Of a stretch of 26,459 nt of DNA, positions 8,850 to 16,522 are shown in pieces. The notes beneath the pieces are model-generated. The model did no database searches. It saw only the letters and a list, made by a program, of their open reading frames with translations, and was not told the origin of the DNA. Position numbers and translations under genes: made by a program. This stretch comes from CAYVKM01 sp964452045. Its GTDB lineage: Bacteria > Calditrichota > Calditrichia > RBG-13-44-9. The DNA lies in the NCBI GenBank assembly GCA_964452045.1, contig CAYVKM010000050.1, forward strand, positions 1-26,459. Reading direction: 5' to 3'. Position 1 is the first letter of the stretch; the number at the start of each line of letters is the position of its first letter.

Positions 8850-10778
8850 ATGGAGATTTGGGTTAAGTCATACCACCTGTTTTCCCTGGTTCTTGCAGTT
8901 CTCATACTTTTAAGCTGGCAAATGGTAATTGCTCAGGAAGAAGAAATTGTTGAATCCATACTTCAGCAGTTAGAGGATGCGGATATCGAGGATGCGGACT
9001 GGCTGGAGTATTTCTGGGAACTTGCTGAAGATCCGCTGGATCTGAATGAGGCAACTGAATATGATCTGGCCAGAATTCCTTTCTTGGCACAGGATGCGAT
9101 TGACGATATTCTCCGTCTGCGCAGGAAAGAGGGAGAGATCCAGTCACTTGACGAATTATTGCTAATTGATAGTTTTTCTCCGGAATTACTTGAAGCTCTG
9201 CGTCCCTTTATCACGGTAAAGAGAAAGTTTCTTTCACCCAAATTCATTTACCGGGCTCAGTCCAGAATTGAATCACCAGCCAGAGCTGGTTTTCCGGAAA
9301 AATTTCAGGGAAACCGTCTTTACCTGCAAAACCGATTACTTTTTAATCTGAATCCCAACCTGGATGGTGGAATTATCTGGGAGAAAGATCCGGGTGAGGA
9401 AAACTATTTCGATTATGGAAGCTTTTTTCTCTCCTATCGCCCTCCGGGGGAAAAGTTTAATTTGCTTTTAGGAGACTATCAACTGAAAATTGGCAGTGGT
9501 ACGGCCTTCTGGTCACCATATGGTTCGCCGGTTTCTGGCCGGATCCTCCCCATTTTACCGAAAACCCGGGTCCCCTTTTCCGGAAATCGGTCGACCAATG
9601 AGATCGGTTATCTGCGGGGGATAGGGATGAGCTATAAAATCCGACAAAATAATGATATCAGCCTTTTTTACTCAAGAAACAAAATAGATGCAACACTGTC
9701 TCCGGATGGATTGTTTGTCAGCAATCTTTATGCAACCGGACTGCACCGGTTTGATACGGAAGAGAATAAACGGAATATATTGTCGGAGTCAATAATTGGT
9801 ATCTCATCCAATTGGAAAATAAAACGTACTGATCTGCAATTCTCAGCTATCCGGAGTGAATACCAGCCGGATTTTATCGAATCGCCGGGTGCAATGGTGC
9901 ATACCAGTGTTTCGTTTATTTATCAGGGAGAACAATTGATGCCGGGCGGGGAATATACCCTCTTTAATGGAAAGTATCCGGCAGTTCATCAATATCTCTT
10001 TTTTCCCGGAAATAAGTTTAAGTACGAAGTAGCAGCCTACTATTATCACCCGCAGTACTTTTCTGCCCGGGGAAGGGCGCTGGGTTCCTTTTCCGAAACC
10101 CCGGCTAACAAATCGGGAGTTGCGTTTATGGCCTGGTATCAGCTTGGAAAAGATTGGATTTTGAATGGAACGCTCCATGTGTATAGAAAGAATTATCGAG
10201 TGGAAGAAAATCCGTTTACCCGGAAGGATTATCAGTTTGAATTATTATGGAAACCGGGTAAAAGCACAGTAAAAATCCAATATATCAGAAAGTACCGAGA
10301 AAATAAGCTGGCAGTTTTTCCTGATCCGGACTTAAAAGTGAACGGTGGTCGGCTGGAAACTAATTTTGTTTTATCCTCTGAATTTACCCTGCGCAGCCGG
10401 TTGGAGCTTCGATGGGCCCGGCCGCTGGAAGAAAATGTGCGATATTATGGCACCAATTTGTTTCAGCAGATGGAGTTTAAATTAATGCAACAGATGCGGT
10501 TCATTGGTCGCTGGTCGGTTTTTGATATCCCGGATTATGCTTTGCGAATCTATGAATTTGAACCCGACCTTCCCGGAAATTTCCGAACCATATTACTCAA
10601 TGGACGAGGATATAAATGGTTTGTTTTAATAAGGCTGGGTATAGGAAAAGCCGTCCAACTGGATTTTAAATTTCAGGAAAGAAATTATCCCGATTTAGAG
10701 ACGGTTGGAAGTGGTCCGGATCAGTTTAATAACAATCACATCCGTGACTTCCGGCTTTCATTGATATGGAGATATTAG
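8850..10778 (+). CDS. Periplasmic helix-hairpin-helix domain fused to an outer-membrane beta-barrel
   Basis: The predicted 642-aa protein has a signal peptide (about 1-28, ending IAQ), an acidic helical stretch rich in Glu/Asp (29-62), and a ComEA-like double helix-hairpin-helix region (about 62-122; DLNEATEYDLARIPFL, then LRRKEGEIQSLDELL). The remaining 500 residues alternate in the way of a beta-barrel, with LLGDYQLKIGSGTAFWSPYG near 210-229 and a terminal ...LIWRY, an aromatic end typical of BAM substrates. Related proteins are common in Bacteroidota and neighbours, and to my knowledge have no assigned function. Any DNA binding would be periplasmic. I prefer the ATG at 8850 over the TTG at 8835, because it gives a normal signal peptide. 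The gene stands alone, convergent with the zinc-ribbon gene. Confidence 0.8.
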   Translation: MEIWVKSYHLFSLVLAVLILLSWQMVIAQEEEIVESILQQLEDADIEDADWLEYFWELAEDPLDLNEATEYDLARIPFLAQDAIDDILRLRRKEGEIQSLDELLLIDSFSPELLEALRPFITVKRKFLSPKFIYRAQSRIESPARAGFPEKFQGNRLYLQNRLLFNLNPNLDGGIIWEKDPGEENYFDYGSFFLSYRPPGEKFNLLLGDYQLKIGSGTAFWSPYGSPVSGRILPILPKTRVPFSGNRSTNEIGYLRGIGMSYKIRQNNDISLFYSRNKIDATLSPDGLFVSNLYATGLHRFDTEENKRNILSESIIGISSNWKIKRTDLQFSAIRSEYQPDFIESPGAMVHTSVSFIYQGEQLMPGGEYTLFNGKYPAVHQYLFFPGNKFKYEVAAYYYHPQYFSARGRALGSFSETPANKSGVAFMAWYQLGKDWILNGTLHVYRKNYRVEENPFTRKDYQFELLWKPGKSTVKIQYIRKYRENKLAVFPDPDLKVNGGRLETNFVLSSEFTLRSRLELRWARPLEENVRYYGTNLFQQMEFKLMQQMRFIGRWSVFDIPDYALRIYEFEPDLPGNFRTILLNGRGYKWFVLIRLGIGKAVQLDFKFQERNYPDLETVGSGPDQFNNNHIRDFRLSLIWRY

Positions 10779-10808
10779 AACCCGCACACGGCAGGAATAT
10801 TTTTAACC

Positions 10809-11012
10809 TCAGGTAAAATGTCCGTTTCCGCCCCCGCAGGAAGCAGATGAAGTTCTGCTTGAACTTCCACCAATTGTGGCAAATGTTGATACAAGTTTAT
10901 CGGTGTTTTTGCTTTTACAATTCGGGCATTCGACTTTTTGGCTTTCACTGAACGAAACCAGTTCTTCGAATTGCTCCTGACACTCATTACAACGATACTT
11001 AAATAACGGCAT
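10809..11012 (-). CDS. FmdB/YgiT-type zinc ribbon protein
   Basis: This small 67-aa protein starts MPLFKYRCNECQEQFEE and has a second CPNC pair near residue 29, which together form a Cys4 zinc ribbon of the FmdB regulatory family. The C-terminal third is low complexity (Ser, Gly, Thr) with a GGSSS...SCGGG tail, as is usual for the family. AAGGAG lies 9 bases before the ATG. The family's biochemical role is poorly known; regulatory names come from one methylotroph study and should not be transferred. It lies 30 bp from the end of the convergent barrel gene. Confidence 0.9.
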   Translation of the reverse strand: MPLFKYRCNECQEQFEELVSFSESQKVECPNCKSKNTDKLVSTFATIGGSSSRTSSASCGGGNGHFT

Positions 11013-11068
11013 TAATTCTTGCTCCTTAAATCCAAATCCTTTTTATTTCTTCCTTTAAATTCAGAGAT

Positions 11069-11095
11069 AATTAAAAAGTTACAAAGTTTTTAATT
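11069..11095 (-). terminator. AT-only hairpin, weak terminator candidate
   Basis: AATTAAAAA (11069-11077) and TTTTTAATT (11087-11095) form a perfect 9-bp stem with a 9-base loop, just past the 3' end of the leftward small gene ending at 11108. The stem has no G-C pairs, so it may only weakly terminate transcription. Confidence 0.3.
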
Positions 11096-11107
11096 TCTTT
11101 CCTGAAA

Positions 11108-11338
11108 CTAAGAAATAAACTCAGCGGATATTTGTATCAGTCGTTTTTCAAGTTGATCGCGCAACTCCATCAATTGAGACGAGGCCAACATTTTATTGAG
11201 TTCAAGATCCGAATAGTACTTTTGTAAACTATTTATTTTGGAGAGCGCTAAATCGTAGCGCTGTTCACGAATTTGGCTATCAATGACCGATAATTGGGTG
11301 ATAAAATAATTTTTGTATTTATTTTCTTTGCTCGGCAC
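11108..11338 (-). CDS. Hypothetical small helical protein (GTG start uncertain)
   Basis: The 76-residue open frame is rich in Lys, Glu, Gln and Leu and looks like two or three amphipathic helices, with a TPR-like phrase (EQRYDLALSKINSLQKYYSD) near 25-44. It resembles a real protein more than a shadow. The only in-frame start is a GTG at 11338 with AGGGG about 12 bases upstream, which is poor. The same frame continues upstream across one TGA (11363-11365) into a membrane-segment reading frame, so this could be the C-terminal part of one interrupted gene. Function not recognised. Confidence 0.5.
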   Translation of the reverse strand: MPSKENKYKNYFITQLSVIDSQIREQRYDLALSKINSLQKYYSDLELNKMLASSQLMELRDQLEKRLIQISAEFIS

Positions 11339-11352
11339 GGAGCATTTATTCC

Positions 11353-11367
11353 CCTGAACCGTTCAGG
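11353..11367. repeat. Inverted repeat CCTGAAC-C-GTTCAGG
   Basis: Perfect 7-base arms around a single central base. The repeat contains the in-frame TGA (on the minus strand) that separates the two small reading frames. Confidence 0.5.
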
Positions 11368-11449
11368 TAGAAATCCCAAATTTGGGAAGAAAATAGAACC
11401 ATAATACCATAAATGCGAAGAAGAGAGCAAAATGAATAAAGTCTTCCAA
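11363..11449 (-). CDS. Candidate 28-aa membrane microprotein (or N-terminus of the following interrupted gene)
   Basis: A TTG at 11449 with AGGAG exactly 6 bases upstream opens a frame reading MEDFIHFALFFAFMVLWF then YFLPKFGIST before TGA. It has two acidic residues, one membrane-spanning helix and a short tail. The downstream frame (11108-11338) is in the same phase, with eight sense codons between the TGA and its GTG. Either there are two overlapping-scale genes, or one gene of about 113 codons (single membrane anchor plus helical domain) was broken by a TGA. Too short for usual gene callers. The upstream neighbour is the CoA-binding gene, whose stop is 34 bases away. Confidence 0.45.
   Translation of the reverse strand: MEDFIHFALFFAFMVLWFYFLPKFGIST
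11374..11387. repeat. 14-bp perfect palindrome TCCCAAATTTGGGA
   Basis: This self-complementary site lies 6 bases from the inverted repeat at 11353-11367 and inside the small membrane reading frame. The spacing of two palindromes could reflect an operator pair or an RNA hairpin; the codons Pro-Lys-Phe-Gly also explain part of it. Confidence 0.35.
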
Positions 11450-11483
11450 AACAAACTCCTGTAAAATAGCCTTATTTTTCTAA

Positions 11484-11891
11484 CTAATAGCCAAAATGCG
11501 CTATATATTCAATTTTCCAGCATCTATCCATCACAACTTTTATGCCAGCTTTTAAGGCTTTTTCGGCAGCTTTTTCATTAATTACACCCAGCTGCATCCA
11601 GATTGCCTTGGCTCCAATTTGAATGGCTTCATCAACAATGGGTTCAACAAATTCGGATTTCCGGAAGATATCCACCAGATCCACCGGTTCCGATATATGT
11701 TTTAAATCCGGATAACAAGGGATGTCGAATACCTTTAGGCAATTAGGATTTACCGGAAATACCCGATAGCCTTTCTTCAACATAAAATTTGCTACGGAAT
11801 TTGAATCCCTTTCCGGTTTATCCGATAAGCCAACCACAGCAATCTTTTTATAGTTCTCCAATATTTCCAGGATGTCCTGATTAATTTTCAT
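11484..11891 (-). CDS. CoA-binding domain protein (YccU family)
   Basis: This 135-aa Rossmann-fold protein is a single CoA_binding_2 domain: the KIAVVGLSDKPERDSNSVA loop near 16-34 is the nucleotide/CoA-binding glycine region, followed by FPVNP (49-53), DLVDIFR (75-81) and AIWMQLGV (97-104). Homologues such as E. coli YccU bind CoA, but their physiological role is not established. The length is normal for the stand-alone domain. GAGG lies 7 bases before the ATG. Probably the first gene of the short leftward group with the small membrane frame, the helical protein and perhaps the zinc ribbon. Confidence 0.9.
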   Translation of the reverse strand: MKINQDILEILENYKKIAVVGLSDKPERDSNSVANFMLKKGYRVFPVNPNCLKVFDIPCYPDLKHISEPVDLVDIFRKSEFVEPIVDEAIQIGAKAIWMQLGVINEKAAEKALKAGIKVVMDRCWKIEYIAHFGY

Positions 11892-11913
11892 AAGGATGCC
11901 TCTTTGTTTTAGT

Positions 11914-11933
11914 TTCTATTCTATCAAATAGAA
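11914..11933. repeat. Inverted repeat TTCTATT-N6-AATAGAA
   Basis: Seven-base arms with a 6-base loop, 23 bases upstream of the CoA-binding gene start, in the region shared with the rightward mazG promoter. It could be an operator or leader hairpin. Confidence 0.35.
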
Positions 11934-12024
11934 TTAGGGCGAAAATTTAAATTGAAGGTTCACTTTTTAAAATGGGTATTATTCTTTTATGGCAGTTTAA
12001 AGGAAAGAAGTAAGGTTAACCTCT

Positions 12025-12041
12025 CTGGCAATTCTCAGGCA
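12025..12041 (+). promoter_or_regulatory. Candidate sigma54 (-24/-12) promoter before mazG-kinase-regulator
   Basis: CTGGCAATTCTCAGGCA carries the required GG (12027-12028) and GC (12039-12040) separated by exactly 10 bases. The -24 box TGGCA is good; the -12 box is GGCA rather than TTGC. Nine of thirteen informative bases match YTGGCACGrNNNTTGCW. It would start transcription near 12052, about 87 bases before mazG. It is attractive because the third gene encodes a sigma54 activator, but a chance match is possible. Confidence 0.35.
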
Positions 12042-12138
12042 GTGGTATTGAAAATTTAATTTATCCCTTCCTTTTTATGTTTTTTATTTAAATTTTTTAA
12101 ATGTATATTTAATTGTAAAAAGTGCAATCGAGGAATTT

Positions 12139-12906
12139 ATGGGTGCTAAAGAGGAGTTTCAGAACCTGATAGAGATAATGGCTCGCCTGCGTAAGGAATG
12201 TCCCTGGGATAAAAAACAGACCCCACAGTCTCTCAGGCAGTATATACTGGAAGAGGCCTATGAGACAATAGAATCGATTGATGATGAAAATTGGGATGAG
12301 CTTAAGAAAGAATTAGGTGATCTCTTATTGCAGATCGTTTTCCAGGCCGAAATTGCAGTTGAGGAAAACCGGTTTACCCTGGAAGAGGTAATTCGGAATA
12401 TAAATGAGAAATTAATCCGTAGGCACCCTCATGTTTTTGGCGATGTAAAGGTTAACAATGCAAAAGAAGTAAAGGAGAATTGGGAACAGATTAAAATTCA
12501 CCAGGAAAACAGAACCTCGCCATTGGAAGGTGTCCCCCGCAATTTAAGTGGTTTGCTTCGGGCGCAAAGACTTCAGGATAAGGCAGCGCAGGTCGGATTC
12601 GACTGGCCGGAAATTTCCGGTGTATTGGAGAAGGTCAAAGAAGAGGTAGCGGAACTTGAACAGTCCTTAAAGGAGAAAAACCGGGAAGCAGTGGAGTTTG
12701 AGATGGGCGATCTTCTGTTTAGTCTGGTTAATTTTGCCAGGTTTCAGGATATAAGTGCGGAAGATGCCTTACGAAAATCGATTAATAAATTTGTTTCCCG
12801 ATTTCAATATATTGAAAAAAGACTAAAAGATTTGAATAAATCTGTCTATGATTCTTCCTTAGAAGAGATGGATGCCTTATGGGAAGAGTCAAAGCATAAA
12901 ATTTAA
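12139..12906 (+). CDS. mazG: Nucleoside triphosphate pyrophosphohydrolase MazG
   Basis: MazG hydrolyses (d)NTPs to NMP and pyrophosphate and helps clear aberrant nucleotides and, in E. coli, affects ppGpp responses. The 255 aa contain two tandem MazG domains. The first has the metal-binding EEAYE at 38-42 with E58-x-x-D61 in KKELGDLL; the second has EEVAELE at 168-174 with EFEMGDLLF at 186-194. The LRKECPWDKKQTPQSL opening near 17-32 is a family signature. GAGGAA lies 5 bases before the ATG. It is 21 bp upstream of the histidine kinase and likely in one operon with it, which is an unusual partner for MazG. Both active sites look intact. Confidence 0.96.
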   Translation: MGAKEEFQNLIEIMARLRKECPWDKKQTPQSLRQYILEEAYETIESIDDENWDELKKELGDLLLQIVFQAEIAVEENRFTLEEVIRNINEKLIRRHPHVFGDVKVNNAKEVKENWEQIKIHQENRTSPLEGVPRNLSGLLRAQRLQDKAAQVGFDWPEISGVLEKVKEEVAELEQSLKEKNREAVEFEMGDLLFSLVNFARFQDISAEDALRKSINKFVSRFQYIEKRLKDLNKSVYDSSLEEMDALWEESKHKI

Positions 12907-12927
12907 CAATCTAAACTTTTTATTGTG

Positions 12928-14940
12928 ATGATAAACCTTATCGGATTTTTATTTGCCCTGATAATTTTTGCCCATGTGCTCGTTATTGCTGGCTTATACC
13001 GGCAAAGAGTGATGCCATTTTTCGTTCCCCTGTACATTTATTTGAATATATTAATGATCGCCATTGAGATTTGTACCCTGCTTTTTTTGCAGACCAGCCG
13101 TTTGGAAATCCTATCGGCAATCTTTGATGCCCGTTTAATTTTGGAAGCATTTGTTCCGCCAATACTCATTGCACTAAACCAGGCATATAATTCCGGTGTT
13201 GCCTGGCCAAAGCCAAAATTGAAAAATTTTTTCTTTTGGGGCATGAGCATGCTTATAGCCATTCTTGTTCTACAGGGAAGGATGATTTCCGGTGTGATAA
13301 ATCTAAATGGCATTTTTTACCCTGAATATGGTCGATTTTATCCAGTATTTCTTGCCTATTTTTATTTCTGCCTAATTTATGTTTTTGTCGATTTTCTGAG
13401 GGAAAATAAAAAAGTTGGTGCCGATTCCGAAGCCGGTGTCATCAAAAAGCTTATTTTGGTGATACTCCCGGCTTTCCTCATTCTTTTTTCCTTCTTACAC
13501 ATCGCACCCTATATTGGATTTATCCACCCGGCAATTTTGTTCAGCTATCCCATTTTAAGCATAATGCTCATTTACCTTGCCTTCAAATTCCACCTTTTTG
13601 ATTATAATGAAAAGAGCGTCAATGCTATTTCCTTCTTTCTGGTCTCCTTACTCTATCTGGTAATTTTCGCTTTTATCTCAATTCGCTTTCAGGTCTGGTC
13701 CTTTATTCTGTTAATACCTTTGCTGCTGCTTGTTTTTAAGCTTTACCAGATGATAGAGTATTATACCGTCCGGGTGTTGCATACCCGTAATTTTTCCGAA
13801 ATGTATAATCTTGAAGAAGAATTGGAGACTCTATTTACCGAAACGGGAAAATATGTTGATAATCAAGCTCTTGCGCAATTTTTGGGGGAATATTCGCAAA
13901 AAGTTTTGAGATGTTCGAAATGTGCCGTGATTACTGCACAATTTGATATTCGGCCCTATCAGATATTATACCTGAAAGGATTCGAGAAAGAGCAGATCGA
14001 TCCCATTCTGACAACCAGTAATTCTCCCCTATTGGAAAAATTAGAATTGGAGAGACAGGTCTTAAATAAGTTTGACTACCTACCACATTCCAGTGTCTAT
14101 AAACAGATGGAAGCAAATCAATTATATTTGATGATCCCGCTTATTGCTCATTCTAAACTAGAAGGATTTATTTTTCTGGGAGGAGAGAAAAGGATCACCC
14201 GGTTTTTGAAAAAGGACCTGGAATTCATTCGATTTTTCTCGATCAGTGCTGGTCATGCTTTCCATAATATCCAATCGATTCAAAATACTGTTCAAACCCA
14301 GAAAATGGCCGATCTGGGAATTGTGGCATCACAACTTGCACATGATTTCCAATCGTTTATCACCCTGGTAAAGCTGGACACTTCGGCGGAAGACCGGTTG
14401 CGTCAGCGGGCTAATTATATGGAAAAATTGGTAAAGGATTTGTTGAACTTTGCTAAACCCAAAGAATTGCAATTGACTATGGTCGACATTAATCAATTGA
14501 TCGATATGACCCTTGATGTCATAAAAATGCCGGACAATATTGTCTTGGAGCGGCACTACTCTCAAAGCATTCCCAGTATAAACATTGATATTGATCAAAT
14601 GCGCCGCGTGTTTATGAACTTATTTGAGAACAGTGTAAATGCCATGAAAGATAAGGGTGGTCGGCTTAAAGTGACTACGAGACCGTTAAGATTATTATCC
14701 CCTATGCGCAGAAATACCTGGATGTATATAGAAATTCTGGATGAAGGGAAAGGTATTTCAGAGGAATTTCTGGAAAAAATATTTGACCCCTTTTTTACTA
14801 CTCGTAAAAATGAAGGTGGTAATGGGCTCGGGCTCGCCATCGTTAAGCAAATCATCACCCGTCATAAAGGATTTATCGATGTAACCAGCAAATTAAGCAA
14901 GGGGACAATCTTCAATATCCGGTTACCATATTTAATTTAG
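12928..14940 (+). CDS. Multi-pass membrane sensor histidine kinase, PrsK-like (7-8 TM, GAF, HATPase)
   Basis: Residues 1-285 form seven or eight membrane segments (for example 5-22, 35-55, 105-118, 140-156, 176-200, 203-222, 233-270). A GAF-like domain (about 300-450) follows, then the transmitter. The candidate phospho-His is about 472 in SQLAHDFQSFI, a divergent H-box. The ATPase lobe is complete: N-box NLFENSVNAM (near 565), G1 DEGKGIS, F-box FDPFFTT and G2 GNGLGLAI (near 633). The architecture and the adjacent regulator resemble PrsK/PrsR, known from exosortase (PEP-CTERM) gene sets, though no exosortase is visible here. The stimulus is unknown. ATG at 12928 directly follows a GTG at 12925; neither has a clear ribosome site. 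The regulator starts 8 bp after the stop. Confidence 0.85.
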   Translation: MINLIGFLFALIIFAHVLVIAGLYRQRVMPFFVPLYIYLNILMIAIEICTLLFLQTSRLEILSAIFDARLILEAFVPPILIALNQAYNSGVAWPKPKLKNFFFWGMSMLIAILVLQGRMISGVINLNGIFYPEYGRFYPVFLAYFYFCLIYVFVDFLRENKKVGADSEAGVIKKLILVILPAFLILFSFLHIAPYIGFIHPAILFSYPILSIMLIYLAFKFHLFDYNEKSVNAISFFLVSLLYLVIFAFISIRFQVWSFILLIPLLLLVFKLYQMIEYYTVRVLHTRNFSEMYNLEEELETLFTETGKYVDNQALAQFLGEYSQKVLRCSKCAVITAQFDIRPYQILYLKGFEKEQIDPILTTSNSPLLEKLELERQVLNKFDYLPHSSVYKQMEANQLYLMIPLIAHSKLEGFIFLGGEKRITRFLKKDLEFIRFFSISAGHAFHNIQSIQNTVQTQKMADLGIVASQLAHDFQSFITLVKLDTSAEDRLRQRANYMEKLVKDLLNFAKPKELQLTMVDINQLIDMTLDVIKMPDNIVLERHYSQSIPSINIDIDQMRRVFMNLFENSVNAMKDKGGRLKVTTRPLRLLSPMRRNTWMYIEILDEGKGISEEFLEKIFDPFFTTRKNEGGNGLGLAIVKQIITRHKGFIDVTSKLSKGTIFNIRLPYLI

Positions 14941-14948
14941 TTAAGTGT

Positions 14949-16292
14949 ATGGAAATCCCGAACAAAATATTGATTATCGAAGATAACGTAGCCTGGGCGG
15001 AAAGTTACCGGCGCTGGATAGGAGATCAGTTTGAACTAAAACTGGCCTTTAATAAAACAGAGGCAATGGAAGCCTACCAGATCTTCAATCCCGACCTGGT
15101 TATACTGGATCTGGGACTTCCCCAAATTCAGGTAGGCTTGTCATTACTGGATGAGTTCATAAAAAAGGCACAAGATACAAAAATAATTGTGGTTACCTCT
15201 TTTAAAGAACATGAATATGCCCTGGAAGCGCAGCGACGGGGAGCGCACTCCTATTTTTCCAAAGGTGAAAATATAGAGGAAGAATTACCTTTCCTGGTCA
15301 AGCAAGCCATGACGATGCTCCAGTTGGAGAGGGAAAATAAGGATTTGCGCCTGCAATTGAAGGATAAGTTGCATTTTGACCATATTGTTGCGATAAGCCG
15401 CCCAATGCAGGATATACTTGCCCTAATTGAAAAAATAAAAGAAAGTACTGAGCCAATCATTTTGACCGGGGAATCGGGTGTTGGCAAAGAAATAATCGCC
15501 AAACATGTTTTTGAACGAAGTCATGTTTTTAAAAAGCAGTTTATTGCTATTAATTGTGCGGCTTTGCCGGCAAATCTTCTGGAGAGTGAATTGTTTGGAT
15601 ACGAAAAAGGAGCCTTTACTGGTGCGGTTAAAACCACCCGGGGGAAGTTGGAACTGGCCAATGATGGGACATTTTTTCTGGACGAAATTGGCGATTTACC
15701 CCTGGAGCTCCAGGCAAAATTATTAAGGGTTTTAGAAAGTAAAAAATTTTACCGGCTGGGTAGTGAGAAAGAGATCAGTGTTAATTTCCGCTTAATAACA
15801 GCAACCAACAAAAATTTAAGTATTTTGATTAAAGAAAAGAAATTCAGGGAAGATCTGTTCTACCGGATTAATGTCTTTCCAATCGCAATTCCACCTCTCC
15901 GGGAAAGACCTGATGACATCCCGGCCATGATCAGCTATATAAATGAAAAATTTTGTGCTGAGAATGGTTTAACACCGCCACAGATCACCAGCCGGACCGT
16001 GGCTTATTTGTCACATCTGCGCTGGGATGGAAATGTGAGGGAGCTGGAAAACACCATTAAACGGCTGATCATTACAGGTCATTCTACCATTGATTTAACG
16101 GATCTGCCCGCCGATATAATCGAACAGTCCAATAATTTTATGGATAAAGCCTTGGCAAATGAATTGACGCTTGAAGAAATTTCGAAGATTTATGTAAAGA
16201 TGGTGTTGGAGCAGAAGCAGGGGAATAAAAAAGAAGCATGTAAACTTTTAAATATCAACTATCGAACCCTGATGAGTAAATTGAAAAGTTGA
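14949..16292 (+). CDS. Sigma54-dependent response regulator, PrsR-like (receiver-AAA+-Fis HTH)
   Basis: This 447-aa NtrC-family activator has an intact receiver (Glu11/Asp12 acidic pair, phospho-Asp54 in VILDLGLP, Thr83, Lys105), an AAA+ domain with Walker A GESGVGK (174-180), the sigma54-contacting GAFTGA (221-226), Walker B FFLDE (242-246) and RDLFYR-type sensor region (FREDLFYRINVF), and a C-terminal Fis-type helix-turn-helix (about 424-447). It should be phosphorylated by the kinase encoded 8 bp upstream and then open sigma54 promoters. The likely target set is unknown; a possible site lies at 12025-12041 before mazG. The receiver style and kinase partner resemble PrsR. All key residues are present, so it should be active. 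Confidence 0.92.
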   Translation: MEIPNKILIIEDNVAWAESYRRWIGDQFELKLAFNKTEAMEAYQIFNPDLVILDLGLPQIQVGLSLLDEFIKKAQDTKIIVVTSFKEHEYALEAQRRGAHSYFSKGENIEEELPFLVKQAMTMLQLERENKDLRLQLKDKLHFDHIVAISRPMQDILALIEKIKESTEPIILTGESGVGKEIIAKHVFERSHVFKKQFIAINCAALPANLLESELFGYEKGAFTGAVKTTRGKLELANDGTFFLDEIGDLPLELQAKLLRVLESKKFYRLGSEKEISVNFRLITATNKNLSILIKEKKFREDLFYRINVFPIAIPPLRERPDDIPAMISYINEKFCAENGLTPPQITSRTVAYLSHLRWDGNVRELENTIKRLIITGHSTIDLTDLPADIIEQSNNFMDKALANELTLEEISKIYVKMVLEQKQGNKKEACKLLNINYRTLMSKLKS

Positions 16293-16522
16293 TTTTGTAG
16301 ATTTTACAATCTTAATATTCTAATATTGTAATTTATACAACCCCATTTCTTTTATTTCCCATATAACCTTAAGTTATTTATAGTATTATAGCCATTTTTC
16401 TTTATAATCTATTTAAATTAAAGAAATTATCCCGAAATATTTCTGGCAAGCTTTGTGTTTAGTTATAATTAGAGATTAAATAAAGACAAATGTTTCTAAC
16501 CATAACCACGGAAGGAAAGATC

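Noticed and set aside
11248..11454. 68-codon reading frame starting MFWKTLF
   Set aside because: Its TTG start would be only one base from the AGGAG, and it overlaps the better-placed membrane frame and the helical frame in another phase.
16444..16458. TGGCAAGCTTTGTGT before the pseudo-receiver as a sigma54 promoter
   Set aside because: GG is followed after 10 bases by GT, not GC, and the TTGT is two bases off the required spacing. The TATAAT at 16464-16469 explains the region better.
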